Source of the DNA: Haliotis asinina
Lineage: Eukaryota > Mollusca > Gastropoda > Lepetellida > Haliotidae
Length of the DNA: 64,000 nucleotides
Assembly (NCBI RefSeq): GCF_037392515.1
Contig: NC_090281.1
Span: 51,030,145-51,094,144, forward strand
Direction of reading: 5' to 3'
Below the pieces are notes generated by a model. The model was given only the letters and a program-made list of their open reading frames with translations. It did no database searches and was not told the DNA's origin. The translations under genes and the position numbers were made by a program. Positions 24,410 to 35,114 of the stretch are shown one piece after another. Numbering within the stretch: position 1 is the stretch's first letter; each line of letters starts with the position of its first letter.

Positions 24410-26955
24410 TTTTTATTTAATTTTGTCTGTCTTTAATTACAGCAAAGACACGATGGCCTGTGCATGTATAAACATAGTATATGGTGTTTTAAGCGAGTCT
24501 AAACTTTTGAAAGGAAGTATATTATGAGCATCGACATTGTTCTGCGATGGCATGCAATGAACCAGATGTTGTTGCCATTGTTGTCGCCTTGGTTGTTATT
24601 TGTTGCTACTGTTAATGAGTATTGTTGTACTGAAGTAATACAAATAACAAATATGAGGTCGACCTGTCACGGTCACTGACTGGGTAATCAGAAGCATGTA
24701 TATTAATATATTAATATTACGAGCAACGGTGTCTGCTGTAAAAGCCTATTTTTGGAAGATAAGTTCAGAAGTCTCTTCCAGTGTGGCGTGACTTCACTAT
24801 ACATTATGTTCTTGCTGACAGTCGTTGTGAAAGAACTAGGTATAATAAACTGCAATAATTTGCATTTTGTTATAAGCTCAAAACAACGAATTTTTTTTAT
24901 TTTTTATAATTTTATAATAATATATAATCAGAAACATAAATATGTGGTACGTAAAACTATGAACGCGCTTGTGCGGTGGCGCTGTTTCAATTGACGTCAC
25001 AGTATGACGGTAACGTCACCACCATGATTATATGGGCTTGTAACGCTAAAACTGCCATCAAGGCAGGTAAAGGCAGATCAAGGTTAAAACAAATCCTGCC
25101 TTATAATAGAAGACAGTTTTAGAGTGACCACCATATGCAGTGTGGCGTGATGATCGTGAAACGATGGATATACAACGTTACCCGTTGATTTAAAACCAGA
25201 CTGATCTTTTACGTATGTGGCAGTCAAACGTAAACAAGATTTGTGCTCTGTATAAATGCAGAAATCACATAACATATATCTATCATGGCCTCTGATAAAT
25301 GATATGAATACTACAGGAAGTGATCGAAATAATTTCATTTGCTGTCTATTAAAGTTAACGTGTCAAAAAATCCATTGTTTTCTTCATTTTCTTTTCCTGT
25401 TTTCTTTTCTCTCATGAAACAATATGTGAAACTATAACAAGGTGACGGATGAATGGACGACGGGGAAGACTGCCAGACTCCACCCAAACTAACACGTCTT
25501 GAGCTCGTGATCTGCGATCCAAAGACGTTACTAGTATTTTATTTACAATGCGCGTCCTCTCAGCGGATCAATAGACGGGATCCTAGTCATGTGTATTTCC
25601 CCATTGCGCTTCCGGTACGCTTGTGGTTGCCATTGACTTCGTTTACAGAGATTAAAGGTACTATTAAAAGGGCAATTGTTTTGTAAAGTTCAGAGGACAT
25701 CACGAAATGTATTGTTTGTGTAACCTTTCTTCCTCGTGTTAAATAAAACTTTCCGGTTTCTAAACTCTTGGTGTTTCGTGAAACTGACTTGTGTCCGGTT
25801 TTAGGTCAAATGAAATGTATCCCTGAAAACCCGGCATTTCATAATGGGAGTGGTGCTTGATAACTAATCGCGTGAGTTTTATATAGACATACGTTATTAT
25901 GAAAGGTTAAAAATTCTATATTTTATGCTTCGAAACATAAATGACAGTCTCTTCATGTGATTCAAGTAATGTATCTTTGTCGTATAACTTTATTTAATAT
26001 CAACTGATGATAAGGGTCATCCAGTGTGATTTAACTAACTACACGGACATGTTTCACACGTGGTTCTAATCACAGAAGCTAGACAGCAAGTGGACAGGGT
26101 AAAGGGCAGTTTAAGGTCATAACCATGTACATTTCATGCTTATACATTTGTTGATACATAGATACAGATGTGTATTCTGTACATGTTTGAGTGACATTTC
26201 AGGAATTGATGTGATAAACGTTGGGATAGTCCAATGGATATACATCTCATTATTACAGTGTATTGGATGGAAAGAGTTCCACCCATACCACCATCTTTTT
26301 AAATAGTAAATTTGCTCCTTCCCTGGTGTAATATTCCATCATTGAAATAAGATCATTGATTGTTTCTTTATACCTGTTCTGAGTTTTTTTAATGTATATT
26401 TACCATGCGATATGCATGGGTGGGGGTACGGGCAGAACACTTACCGTATTGGACAATACATTTCGATTTCATGGTGGTGTGTTGTGTTGTCCTGTGAACA
26501 GAGCCAGGTCACAAGTCAGTAAGCAGTATTTGTCTTGGAGAGTCCTAGGATGGGTGATCATCTTTGGCAGCTTGGCAGCAGTTGAGAGTTTTTAGGACTT
26601 CAGTTCTGCCCCAGAAAAATCACATGAATCATGAGGTCTCACCTTAGGCAAGTGAGTTTTTAAAAAAAATTGCCTCTGTTCACCCAGCAGTGGCTTGGTA
26701 CCCTGTAGGATAAGTCATATCACTATTAACCTTATATATTGCCACACAGGCAGTTATGGTCAGACTCAAATGGGGTAATAATGTTGAAGTGTCTTGGCCT
26801 TGGATACAGGTGCTTTATATAGGGTATAGCCATTATTTTGTACATGCTGACACCGTTATCAAGCAGTTCACTATTGCATGTGAACTGGTGTAGTGTTTGT
26901 CATTTCAGTTATTGTAATCTGTACAAAGTTTGTGTCATTCTTTTTGTTTGTGTTT
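24410..26955. other. Upstream region of NOCT; 5' exon(s) not resolved
   Basis: Includes AT-rich DNA (24690-24950), a palindromic TGACGTCA at 24992-24999 (CRE consensus), and a locally GC-richer stretch at 25440-25640 that could hold the NOCT promoter and first exon. No upstream open frame joins in frame to the NOCT coding exon at 26960, so any first exon is probably non-coding or lies outside my recognition. Confidence 0.4.
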
Positions 26956-26999
26956 GCAGGAACAATGTTATTTTGAAGCCATCTCATTACAGCTTGAAG

Positions 27000-29065
27000 A
27001 TGAGTGATGAAAACTCTACTGGAGCTCAGGGCCTGTTAAAGGAGGTGCAGACTGAAGTGTCCAAGAAGAATCTACCCTCACTAATAAAGAGGCAGTTTAA
27101 ATCATTAAGTGCTGAAAATGGCCCCTCTGTAAGAATATTTCAATGGAACATATTGGCACAAGGTATGCTATTTCTTTTTTTAGGTAGAAATGGATTTTTT
27201 GTGCAACACTGCACTATCTGATGTTTATGTTGGCTCTTTGGAATATTTCAATTATTCGTCTTTTCAAAAGGATGATTTTAGTCAGTGCATCAAATCTCGT
27301 TGACTGTGTCATGTGTGTGTTATTTATGATGGGAGTCTGTATATGTCTATGTAACTACGTAAGGGTCACCATTATGTGGGGAATATAAAATCATGAATAT
27401 ATGCCAACAATGTCCGAATATAATGACAGAATGAACTAGAGGTGACTATTTGGTCAAACTCACTTACTTTGTTCACACATGCCATCATAATCTAACATTG
27501 TGAAGGTCATGTTCATGGTGTTTATCACTGAATTGCCTGGTCCATGATTGATAATTTCCAGTCCACTTCCTTATGGCTGGAATACTGCAGAGTGTGGCAT
27601 TAAACAACAAGGAAACAAATAAATTATGTATACGTCACACTGATAAATGAAATTCTTTATGAAATCGGAAAATGAACACTATCAAAAGCCGTGATGAGTT
27701 AGAGTACATGATTGAAGGTAATGCAGAATGCTACCCAAAACAAAACACATATCACTTTAAGAATACAAATTTTTGAAACATTGCATCAAAAAAGAATATG
27801 TTGAAGTGTGCATTAGGATGACAGTTGGTGCTTTCCAAATGTCTGTTCCAGTTAGTGTTTTGTAAACTATGAATGGTACAAATATCCTTCATGAAAATAT
27901 CCCTACACATACCATTATTAAACGTGTCAGTTTGTGAGGCCAGTTTTTTTTGGGGGGGGCTTGCGTAAGTTGAAAACTTCATAAATCTACTTTCTGAAAC
28001 CCTAATGTCATATATTACAAAATGGTTCTTTTGTCTTTTGTCTTCTGAGTCAATGTGTGCATATCATGTATCAAGTGGGGTAGTCTTGCGATTAGAGCCT
28101 TCACACTTCACGCCAAAGATTCAGGTTCAATTCCCTACATGGGTACAATGTGTGAAGCCCATTTCTGGTGTCCGCCCTGATATTACTGGAATATTGTGTT
28201 TCAAGTTGTATGTAGCTTGTATTTACCTGGTATCTTTGTATTTTTAGCCTTGAGTCAAGGTGATGACAACTTTGTCCTGTGTCCTCCTGAAGCTCTCGAC
28301 TGGGACAATCGGCACTTACACATCTTGGAAGAACTGCTCACCTACAATGCATCAGTGCTGTGTCTTCAGGAAGTGGACAAATTCTCGTTTTTAGAGGGAA
28401 AACTGAAATCTGAAGGATATAAAGGTGTATTTTTCCCTAAGCCTTACTCGCCTTGTCTTGACTGTGAAATATCTTATGGACCTGATGGATGTGCAGTTTT
28501 CTGGAAAACTGATGAACTTGATCTCATCAAGCAGGAGAATATTGTTTTGCAGAATTTGATGGGATATGAAACAAATCAGGTGTCCATCATTTGCAAGTTC
28601 CAAACAAAGAATTACAGCAAGCAGTTCTATGTTGCTGTGACCCATCTTAAGGCAAAAAGTGGATTTTCAGATGTCCGATATGAACAGGGACATTTTCTTA
28701 ACAGTATCCTCGAGTCTATGACTATTGATGCTCCAGTGATTGTCTGTGGAGACTTCAACGCTGAACAGACAGAGAAAGTCTATGAAGTGTTCAAGAACAG
28801 TAAAATGGGGCTGGCCAGCTCTTATGCTCAGCTGTCTGGAGATGGGTCTGAGATTCCCTTCACCACGTGGAAGGTCAGAGGAGGGAATAACGTTATGAGG
28901 GAGCTAAGTCGAACTATTGACTATGTGTGGTTTACTCCAGAAAAGTTGGGTCTGAAGTCTGTGTTGATGATGCCTACCATCCATGAGATTGGTGAGAACC
29001 GACTACCATCACACACTTACCCATCAGATCACCTGTCGCTGGTCTGTGACTTTGTTCTAAAGTAA
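27000..29065 (+). CDS. NOCT: Nocturnin (EEP-family phosphatase), 326 aa from two coding exons
   Basis: Nocturnin removes the 2'-phosphate from NADP(H). It was earlier described as a deadenylase and is under circadian control in vertebrates. Coding exons are 27000-27162 and 28248-29065, joined in frame within ILAQ|ALSQGDDNFV, the same position and phase that fit the human sequence. The first exon begins after a TGTTTGCAG acceptor (26959) and its first in-frame ATG is 27000. EEP residues visible are N50 in QWNILAQ, E96 in CLQEVD, D134 in GPDGCAVF, H187 in VTHLKAK, D223 and N225 in GDFNAE, D279 in TIDYVWF, and D315/H316 in PSDHLSLVCDF at the C-terminus. The metazoan nocturnin hallmark FFPKPYSPCLD is present. 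Human NOCT has a longer N-terminus with a mitochondrial presequence, which is not visible here and may lie in an unfound 5' exon or be absent. Confidence 0.93.
27437..27608 (+). repeat. Degenerate SINE in the NOCT intron
   Basis: Decayed copy of the non-tRNA family: GAGGTGACTATTTGGTCAAA, a diverged TGTTTATCACTGAATTGCCT, and GCTGGAATACTGCAGAGTG. An older insertion than most copies in the window. Confidence 0.65.
28076..28198 (+). repeat. tRNA-derived SINE ending ~50 bp before the NOCT exon 3 acceptor
   Basis: The tRNA-like head has an A-box-like TAGTCTTGCGATTAGAGCC and a B box GGTTCAATTCC, followed by ACATGGGTACAATGTGTGAA and a body ending near TGGAATATTGTG. The real acceptor (28247) lies just downstream, so the SINE probably contributes to the branch-point neighbourhood. 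Confidence 0.75.
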
Positions 29066-32000
29066 TCAATGTTTCTCATGTGGAACATCTGTACATTTAG
29101 AGGCATCCTCTTCATGTCCAGGGCTAACATTTGGGTAAACCACCACTGACTCATGGATCCATTCCTGTGTCTCTTGTAGTTAAAATTAACTCCTAGATAC
29201 AAGATTTGTGTGCCACATGAAACTGATATTTAAGTGTCCACGAAGCCGTCCTTTCCATCACAAAGATGCCGGACAGCGTTCGCTTGTGTGATATAAATAT
29301 TATTCTTCTTGCAAACTTGTTCCTAATCAATGGGACGGGATGCCTTGTTGTTGATATTTGCCTACCAAACAGTTTGTTGTATGTGAGTTGTGTGTTTGTA
29401 ACTTACATTCTGATTTGTACTTTAGCTGTAGGAGTGTAGCCAATCAAACTGGCAAGAAGACATCATTAAATGCAACTGTGACAGCTACAGGAATTGATCC
29501 AAGGGTTAGTAAAGCTTTTCCTGAACTTCAGGCCCAGGAGATAAAGGGGATGGGATGTTTGCCTAAACGACTACCAGTATATTTTGACGAGTGTAGCACT
29601 TTTGTTTCAACACATTTAAAAAGCAGTGTTTCCACAGGGTGTTGAACAGCTGGTCACCATATATATGCACAAAATCTTCTGATCACAGTCTGGATTAAAT
29701 TTCCATCATTAACTAGGTTTTAGTTTTGAAGACTGATTGCCACATGAACTTGAATAATTATTTTGTCCCTTACTGTTGTTTTTTGTGTCATCCTCAGTTG
29801 TCAAAACCTTATGTCTTCCTTAAAAATATTGGAGAGTGTTTTCTGCTCTCTGCTTGCCATTTCGACAAACGTATGATATTTAAGCGATATGGTAATATTG
29901 TTATTCTCTGAGGCAACAGTAATTATAGTGACATTTTTAGGTACAAAATACAGCGATCATTTCCAAATGACTGTCAAACTGACCAATCACTTTGAACGTA
30001 GTTTAATGAATTTAAAAGAAAACCTTAGCTGACATGAAAATTCATTATAGCCGATTCTGTTCCTAGAAGATTATTTGAGCAATTCCATTTTAATTTCGGT
30101 AACATTTTGAGCAGGGGCAAAAGACAGTTTGGATATTTTATTGGACATGGTAACCAATAGCCTTCAAGTACTGGGCAATTTTTACTGGCCAAAATCCTGT
30201 ATATACTGGAGAACGGAAACGCTGAAACTTGTTAATTTCATACTAAATATCTGCGTTCATGCAGTTCTTAAAGTGGATTGAGGTCATCTGTTGACAGGAT
30301 TTGCTTGGGCTGGAAAAGTTAACTTGAGCTTCACACAACTTAAAATGGTCTTTCTCTCATCTAATTTAGCTCCTTCACAATGGTTTTACCAACACCTCTT
30401 GCTTTTGACATGCCACTGATACCAGCAAAAGCTGATTAAATATGCTTTATTTCATTCAGCATATATGAACATCTGAATAATATTGATTAATCAGTCGATA
30501 TAAAAATCAGTAGTAAACTTCAGATCCTTTTAACTGATCTAATACTGAAGGTATGTAAATCTGTGCGTAACTGTTTGGAGTCTACAACATCTGCTCTCAG
30601 CATCAACTGGACTAGAGGATGCTTCTCCTTCACGGCATCATGTCAGTGGAACTGCTTTCCTCTTGAACTGTGCACTTCTCTAAGATGACCAAATGATGAT
30701 GAAGATAGTGAAGCTAGTTCACAGGAATCTTTGTAAGGAAACATGGTGGGTCTGGATTTGGATTTGGGCATATTCCTGAAGGGAAGGACTCATGTAAAAT
30801 TCTTTCTGGTGATGTTGTATGGAGGGTCTTCAATTAATACCTTAACATGATATCCCAAACTCATATTGACTCACAATTAGGGTGAGCTGGATGGAACCGT
30901 TACCAGTGGCTTGTACGATGTTTGTGTCTTGTTAAGGATGAATGTCACATCCATGTTGGCTGTTGGCTGCTGATCTGGTGACTGGTACGGCCTTGGTATG
31001 GGATGCTGATGTGATGGGGGCGGGTCTAAACTGTAAACAGGATATTTTTGCTGGGTTTCCTCTGTTTTTCAAATTGTTTTCTTACCCATATGTTTGGGAT
31101 ATATATCCACTGATGGTGATAGAAGTAGATTTCAATGCCAAGACTCAGGATTGCTGATGGCTAGGGATAATCAGGTGAGGATGGCAGGTATGGTTTGTTT
31201 GATCTGTAGATAGTAATTGGACAGGTATTGCTTGCAATGGTCTGTGTGGATGGATTTACTGTAGACAGTAATGTAGAATCAACTAAGAGACCTCCCAATC
31301 CATTCCTTGTCTCTTTTTAACAAAGAGTTAATGTACAGCAGTAGTACATTATGCTCTTACTTCAGTATATAATATATGACAGAATTTGCGTTTGGTAACA
31401 TTTGTTTCAGCAAGATAAACTTTATTGATCATTTTGGAAACCCACTTTTAATGGAATATGACCTGACTGCTACTTTGAATGTACATGTTGCAATTGTACC
31501 AAATCCATATCCTAATTGTAAATAGTACCTCATAGTTTATATATGTTTTCAGAGACCAACAAAAGAGGAAACAAAATGACTGAACGAAACAGTTTTGTTG
31601 GATTGCTTTACAAAGAGTGTAAATAAATGAAACTATGACATCATTGCTGTTAATTAGAAATTATGCATGATACATTGTAAACTGTTCACTGGTCACAAGG
31701 GGAACATGTGTTGGTGTACCTTCAATGTTTTTTATGTTCCCTGAGCCCGGGGGTACAAACATCTAGGGTACATCAACTCATGGGGTCCGAGGGACCTGTG
31801 AACAACATATTTATCTTACCGAACACCTCAATGTTAACTATTTATTGTTTGAAGCACGGGTCCAAATGTTTTGTAGCCATTGTCAGATTTTGCAGACGAC
31901 ATGAATAACAGATTTAGTGTTATTTTTCTTCCATCAAATTGCATTTGCAAGACATCAGTAAACTCGGACGATCAAAAAACGACATTTATGTGTGAGATAA

Positions 32001-33995
32001 TTTGATAATGTGACATTTTCATATTTTCGTTTCTTTTTCATTCACATAAGTAAGTAAATAAGTAAGTAAGTAAATGATTTACAGTAATTGATCTAATACA
32101 ATCACACGTATATAGCCAAGTTATATTTTGCATGCAATATTTTACCTTCACTAGTTGAGGCACTGAACTCAGATACGACCTTGTATATTCACTTGTGATA
32201 TGTGTACATATCTGTGACTGTGATATTTACAAGAATCGTTAGTTTTATTGAATGAAATACCTCAAAAGTAGATCCTTAGGTATGCTTGATCTTACTGGTA
32301 ATAAATTCTGTCTTGACTGAAGATGCCAGCATTGTAAAGTAAGCTTTAGCATTTCATTTGCTAATGTGAAGGTGTGTTTCTAGTTTCAAGTTTCTCAAAC
32401 TCCGCAAAGTTAACTAGTGAGTAATCCTCCTCAAATCACCGATTTGTAAGTGTAAATTTCTTAAACTTTTGTCTGGGAATGAAGCATTGTCCTGGGCCGT
32501 ATTTGGTTTTATGTTTTATTTGTACATGTACATATTTTTGATAACTCCCTGGGGCTAAGTATTTGTTGTTTAATGCCATACTCTGCAATATTCCAGCTAG
32601 ATGGATGTGGTCTGTAAATGTTTATGCTATGTATGTGGCACATCACTATGTCTTTGTATCTCTGGCTTGTTTCATGTGTGTTCCATTTTAAGATCAATTA
32701 AAGTTAAAGAGAAAGCACTGTTTGATGCCTGTGTCCATAATTAGAGAATGAAAATGAGAAGTTCGTGTTATAATCCCAAAAATTAATTTCCTACACCAGG
32801 CCAAGATTTTGGTTTTCTTCTGTTTCTGATATTCCTTTACATTAGTGTAAACTTTCATATTTTTTTTTATATTGATAGTGAATGATAAAATATTGAAAAG
32901 AAACCAAACACCTTCCTGTCACTTTCACTATGAATGATTTATTTACAACACTGAAATGGAAATGTGTTGAAATTGTATTTTATGCATATCAACATGGTGA
33001 ATTTTAAGAGGAAACAAAAGAATATATTTTAATTTTTACTTTATACAAAATTTTTCAGTATCTAGTTAGACAATAACTGTTACATTAGAAACTGAGATGT
33101 TTTTACAGGGTACAAAAATGGTAGAGTTACGTTGGAAAACAAAGAGAATTGAAGTATGTAAGTATGCAAGATCACAACCATATCATTCACATCGTAGTAT
33201 TAACTAATGCTACACGAAGCGTTATCAAGTACAACGATCCAAGTTTGATGAGATTTGGAGGATATCTACTTAGATGGGTCTTTTGTTGCCTTTCCTGCAC
33301 AATACTACAAAACATTTGATAGGGCTATGTATATTACCATTATTCTGTCATATTCCCAACTGCTTACTCATATGCATATGTAAACTCCATCAGAGGGTGG
33401 GTACCTGGTAGTACCATCGATTGAGAGCCATACTATCTTGGTCACCTTATGCATACCACAGTTTTCATCTGCTAAGGTTTTTACTTAAGACGACATGGAA
33501 TTAGCATGTTTGCAGTAAAGCTGGAGAAATGTGCATTCTTATTGGCTGATGTTTTCAGATCCTTGCATAGTAGCATTGAGCATGGGGTTCCAGTTTTAAC
33601 AAGATGGTGATGAACATATCTTTTAATTTGTGATACACACAAGGAATATAAAGGTCAGATGCATGTGTTCTCCTGCAGTCTGACTTTTACACTTTTGACA
33701 GTTTCAGTACATGTTGTATGCATGACCATATCAATAAATCTAGTAATTGATATCGTGTGATAAATAGTCAGGCTAAACTGAATAGTTACCAGGTTTGTAT
33801 CCTAATATATATAAATGTTAGCACTATTATGCAAGACTGGTTGATGTATTTACTCTTTGCATGTTGGAAAAGCAATAAAGTTCAGTTTGTGTGCCAATGC
33901 ATTGTCTTGTGTTAACACTGTATTCTGTAATGTCACCAATTCTAGTCAGAATAGGTACCAGTGACTCATACCTGTTACAGGAACTGACATGTCAG
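29066..33995. other. NOCT 3' flank and intergenic DNA
   Basis: The 3'UTR probably starts here. Poly(A) candidates include ATTAAA near 29694 and AATAAA near 31624, and I cannot choose between them. A short TAAG/TAAA microsatellite is at 32046-32077, and a decayed SINE tail (minus) near 32562-32625. No other gene recognised. Confidence 0.5.
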
Positions 33996-34000
33996 GAGCG

Positions 34001-34159
34001 ATGGGGTAGCCTAATGGTTAAAGCGTTCGCTCGTCACGCCAAAGACCCGGGTTCGATTCCCCACATGGGTACAATGTATGAAGGCCATTTTCTGGTGTCC
34101 CCCACCGCAATATTGCTGGAATACTGTAAAAAAAGTGGCCTAAAACTAAACTCACTCAT
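34001..34159 (+). repeat. tRNA-derived SINE, well preserved
   Basis: Head GGGGTAGCCTAATGGTTAAA with GCGTTCGCTCGTCACGCC and B box GGGTTCGATTCCCC, then CACATGGGTACAATGTATGA, a body with GCAATATTGCTGGAATACTG, and the tail CTAAAACTAAACTCACTCA. A- and B-box spacing fits an internal Pol III promoter. Confidence 0.85.
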
Positions 34160-34172
34160 GTCAATATCACCT

Positions 34173-34450
34173 GTGAGTGAGTGAGTGTGAGTGACTTCAG
34201 TTTTACGCCACACTCAGCTATATTCCAGCTATAGGGCGGCGGTCTGTATATAACAGAGTCTGGACCAGACAATCCAGTGATCAGCAGCATGAGCACTGAC
34301 CTGTGCAAACGGGAACCGATGATATGTGTCAACCAACTCAGTAAGTGTGACCACCCGATCCCATTAGTTGTCTCTTATGACAAGCATAGTCGCCTTTTAT
34401 GGCAAGCATTGGTTGGTGAAGGCCTTTTCTACTCTGGACCCTCACAGGTC
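34173..34450 (-). repeat. SINE-like element, non-tRNA family, head to head with previous
   Basis: Reverse orientation: begins GTGAGTGAGTGAGTGTGAGT, then TTTTACGCCACACTCAGCTA, GGACCAGACAATCCAGTGAT and AAGCATAGTCGCCTTTTATG. It lies 14 bp from the plus-strand tRNA SINE, so the two tails face each other. Confidence 0.85.
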
Positions 34451-34794
34451 AGATCACCTGTGAAGTTTTCAGTCACTAGTTTGACTGTGACTTGACTGAT
34501 TGTGTATCTTCTTACCCATGTGATATGAAATGCTGCTTATGCTTTCAGTCACTGGTTTGACTGTGACTTGGGGTCATTCTTTAACCACAGGTTAGGAGTG
34601 TCAATGAAAGCAGCATGAGTGATTTCATGATTACAGAAACAAGAACCTTTTGATCCCTCACAACCAGGCGTTTGTTTGATATTCTACTTTAGTTGATTCA
34701 ACATGCTGTGTAATGGCTGATGCTAATTATCAAGGTGCTGTGGGGAGGAGAAAGTACAGACTGATTATATATCTTCCTTTCATGATTTGTTGGT

Positions 34795-34940
34795 TTGTTT
34801 GTCATTTATTGTCAACAACATTCCAGTTCTGTATTGTTGGCCTTAATCCCAAGCCTGACACCATGACTGTCAGTCTACATAACTGGGATACAATGACAGG
34901 TTTTAACCATGTCAAAGAGCCCTACTACCACATCCAGTTA
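34795..34940 (-). repeat. Degenerate SINE relic
   Basis: Weakly matches the reverse non-tRNA family (AACATTCCAGTTCTGTATTG, ACCATGACTGTCAGTCTACA, ACCATGTCAAAGAGCC). Old and heavily mutated. Confidence 0.5.
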
Positions 34941-35092
34941 CTTAACCCTTAGGACAAGGGTGGGTTGCAAAAGGGTGGGTTATTCCAATGAAGTCTGATT
35001 ATCCTTCACTAAAGCTCTTGGAATGCTGATACTTTCAGAATACCATCACCATAGTGACAACACAAAAACCAAGGAAAAAAACAAAACAAATA

Positions 35093-35098
35093 TTTATT
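35093..35098 (-). terminator. ALG8 poly(A) signal AATAAA
   Basis: AATAAA on the minus strand, about 17 nt after the ALG8 stop codon (35115-35117), followed by a T-rich stretch. If used, the ALG8 3'UTR is unusually short. Confidence 0.7.
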
Positions 35099-35114
35099 AA
35101 CATTTGCATACATA

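Noticed and set aside
24992-24999. Perfect CRE TGACGTCA upstream of NOCT
   Set aside because: About 2 kb from the first coding exon with no mapped promoter. An 8-mer alone is weak evidence of regulation.
25453-25686. 77-codon frame as a NOCT first coding exon
   Set aside because: Joining it at its best donor to the acceptor at 26960 gives an early stop, and the sequence is not presequence-like.
26515-26590. Resemblance of AGGATGGGTGATC region to the 3' half of 5S rRNA
   Set aside because: Only a short block matches. The 5' half and the overall fold are not recognisable. At most a decayed 5S-related SINE.
34019-34060. A functional tRNA gene
   Set aside because: The tRNA-like head is followed by the SINE body and tail, lacks a clean cloverleaf acceptor stem, and recurs as an interspersed repeat.
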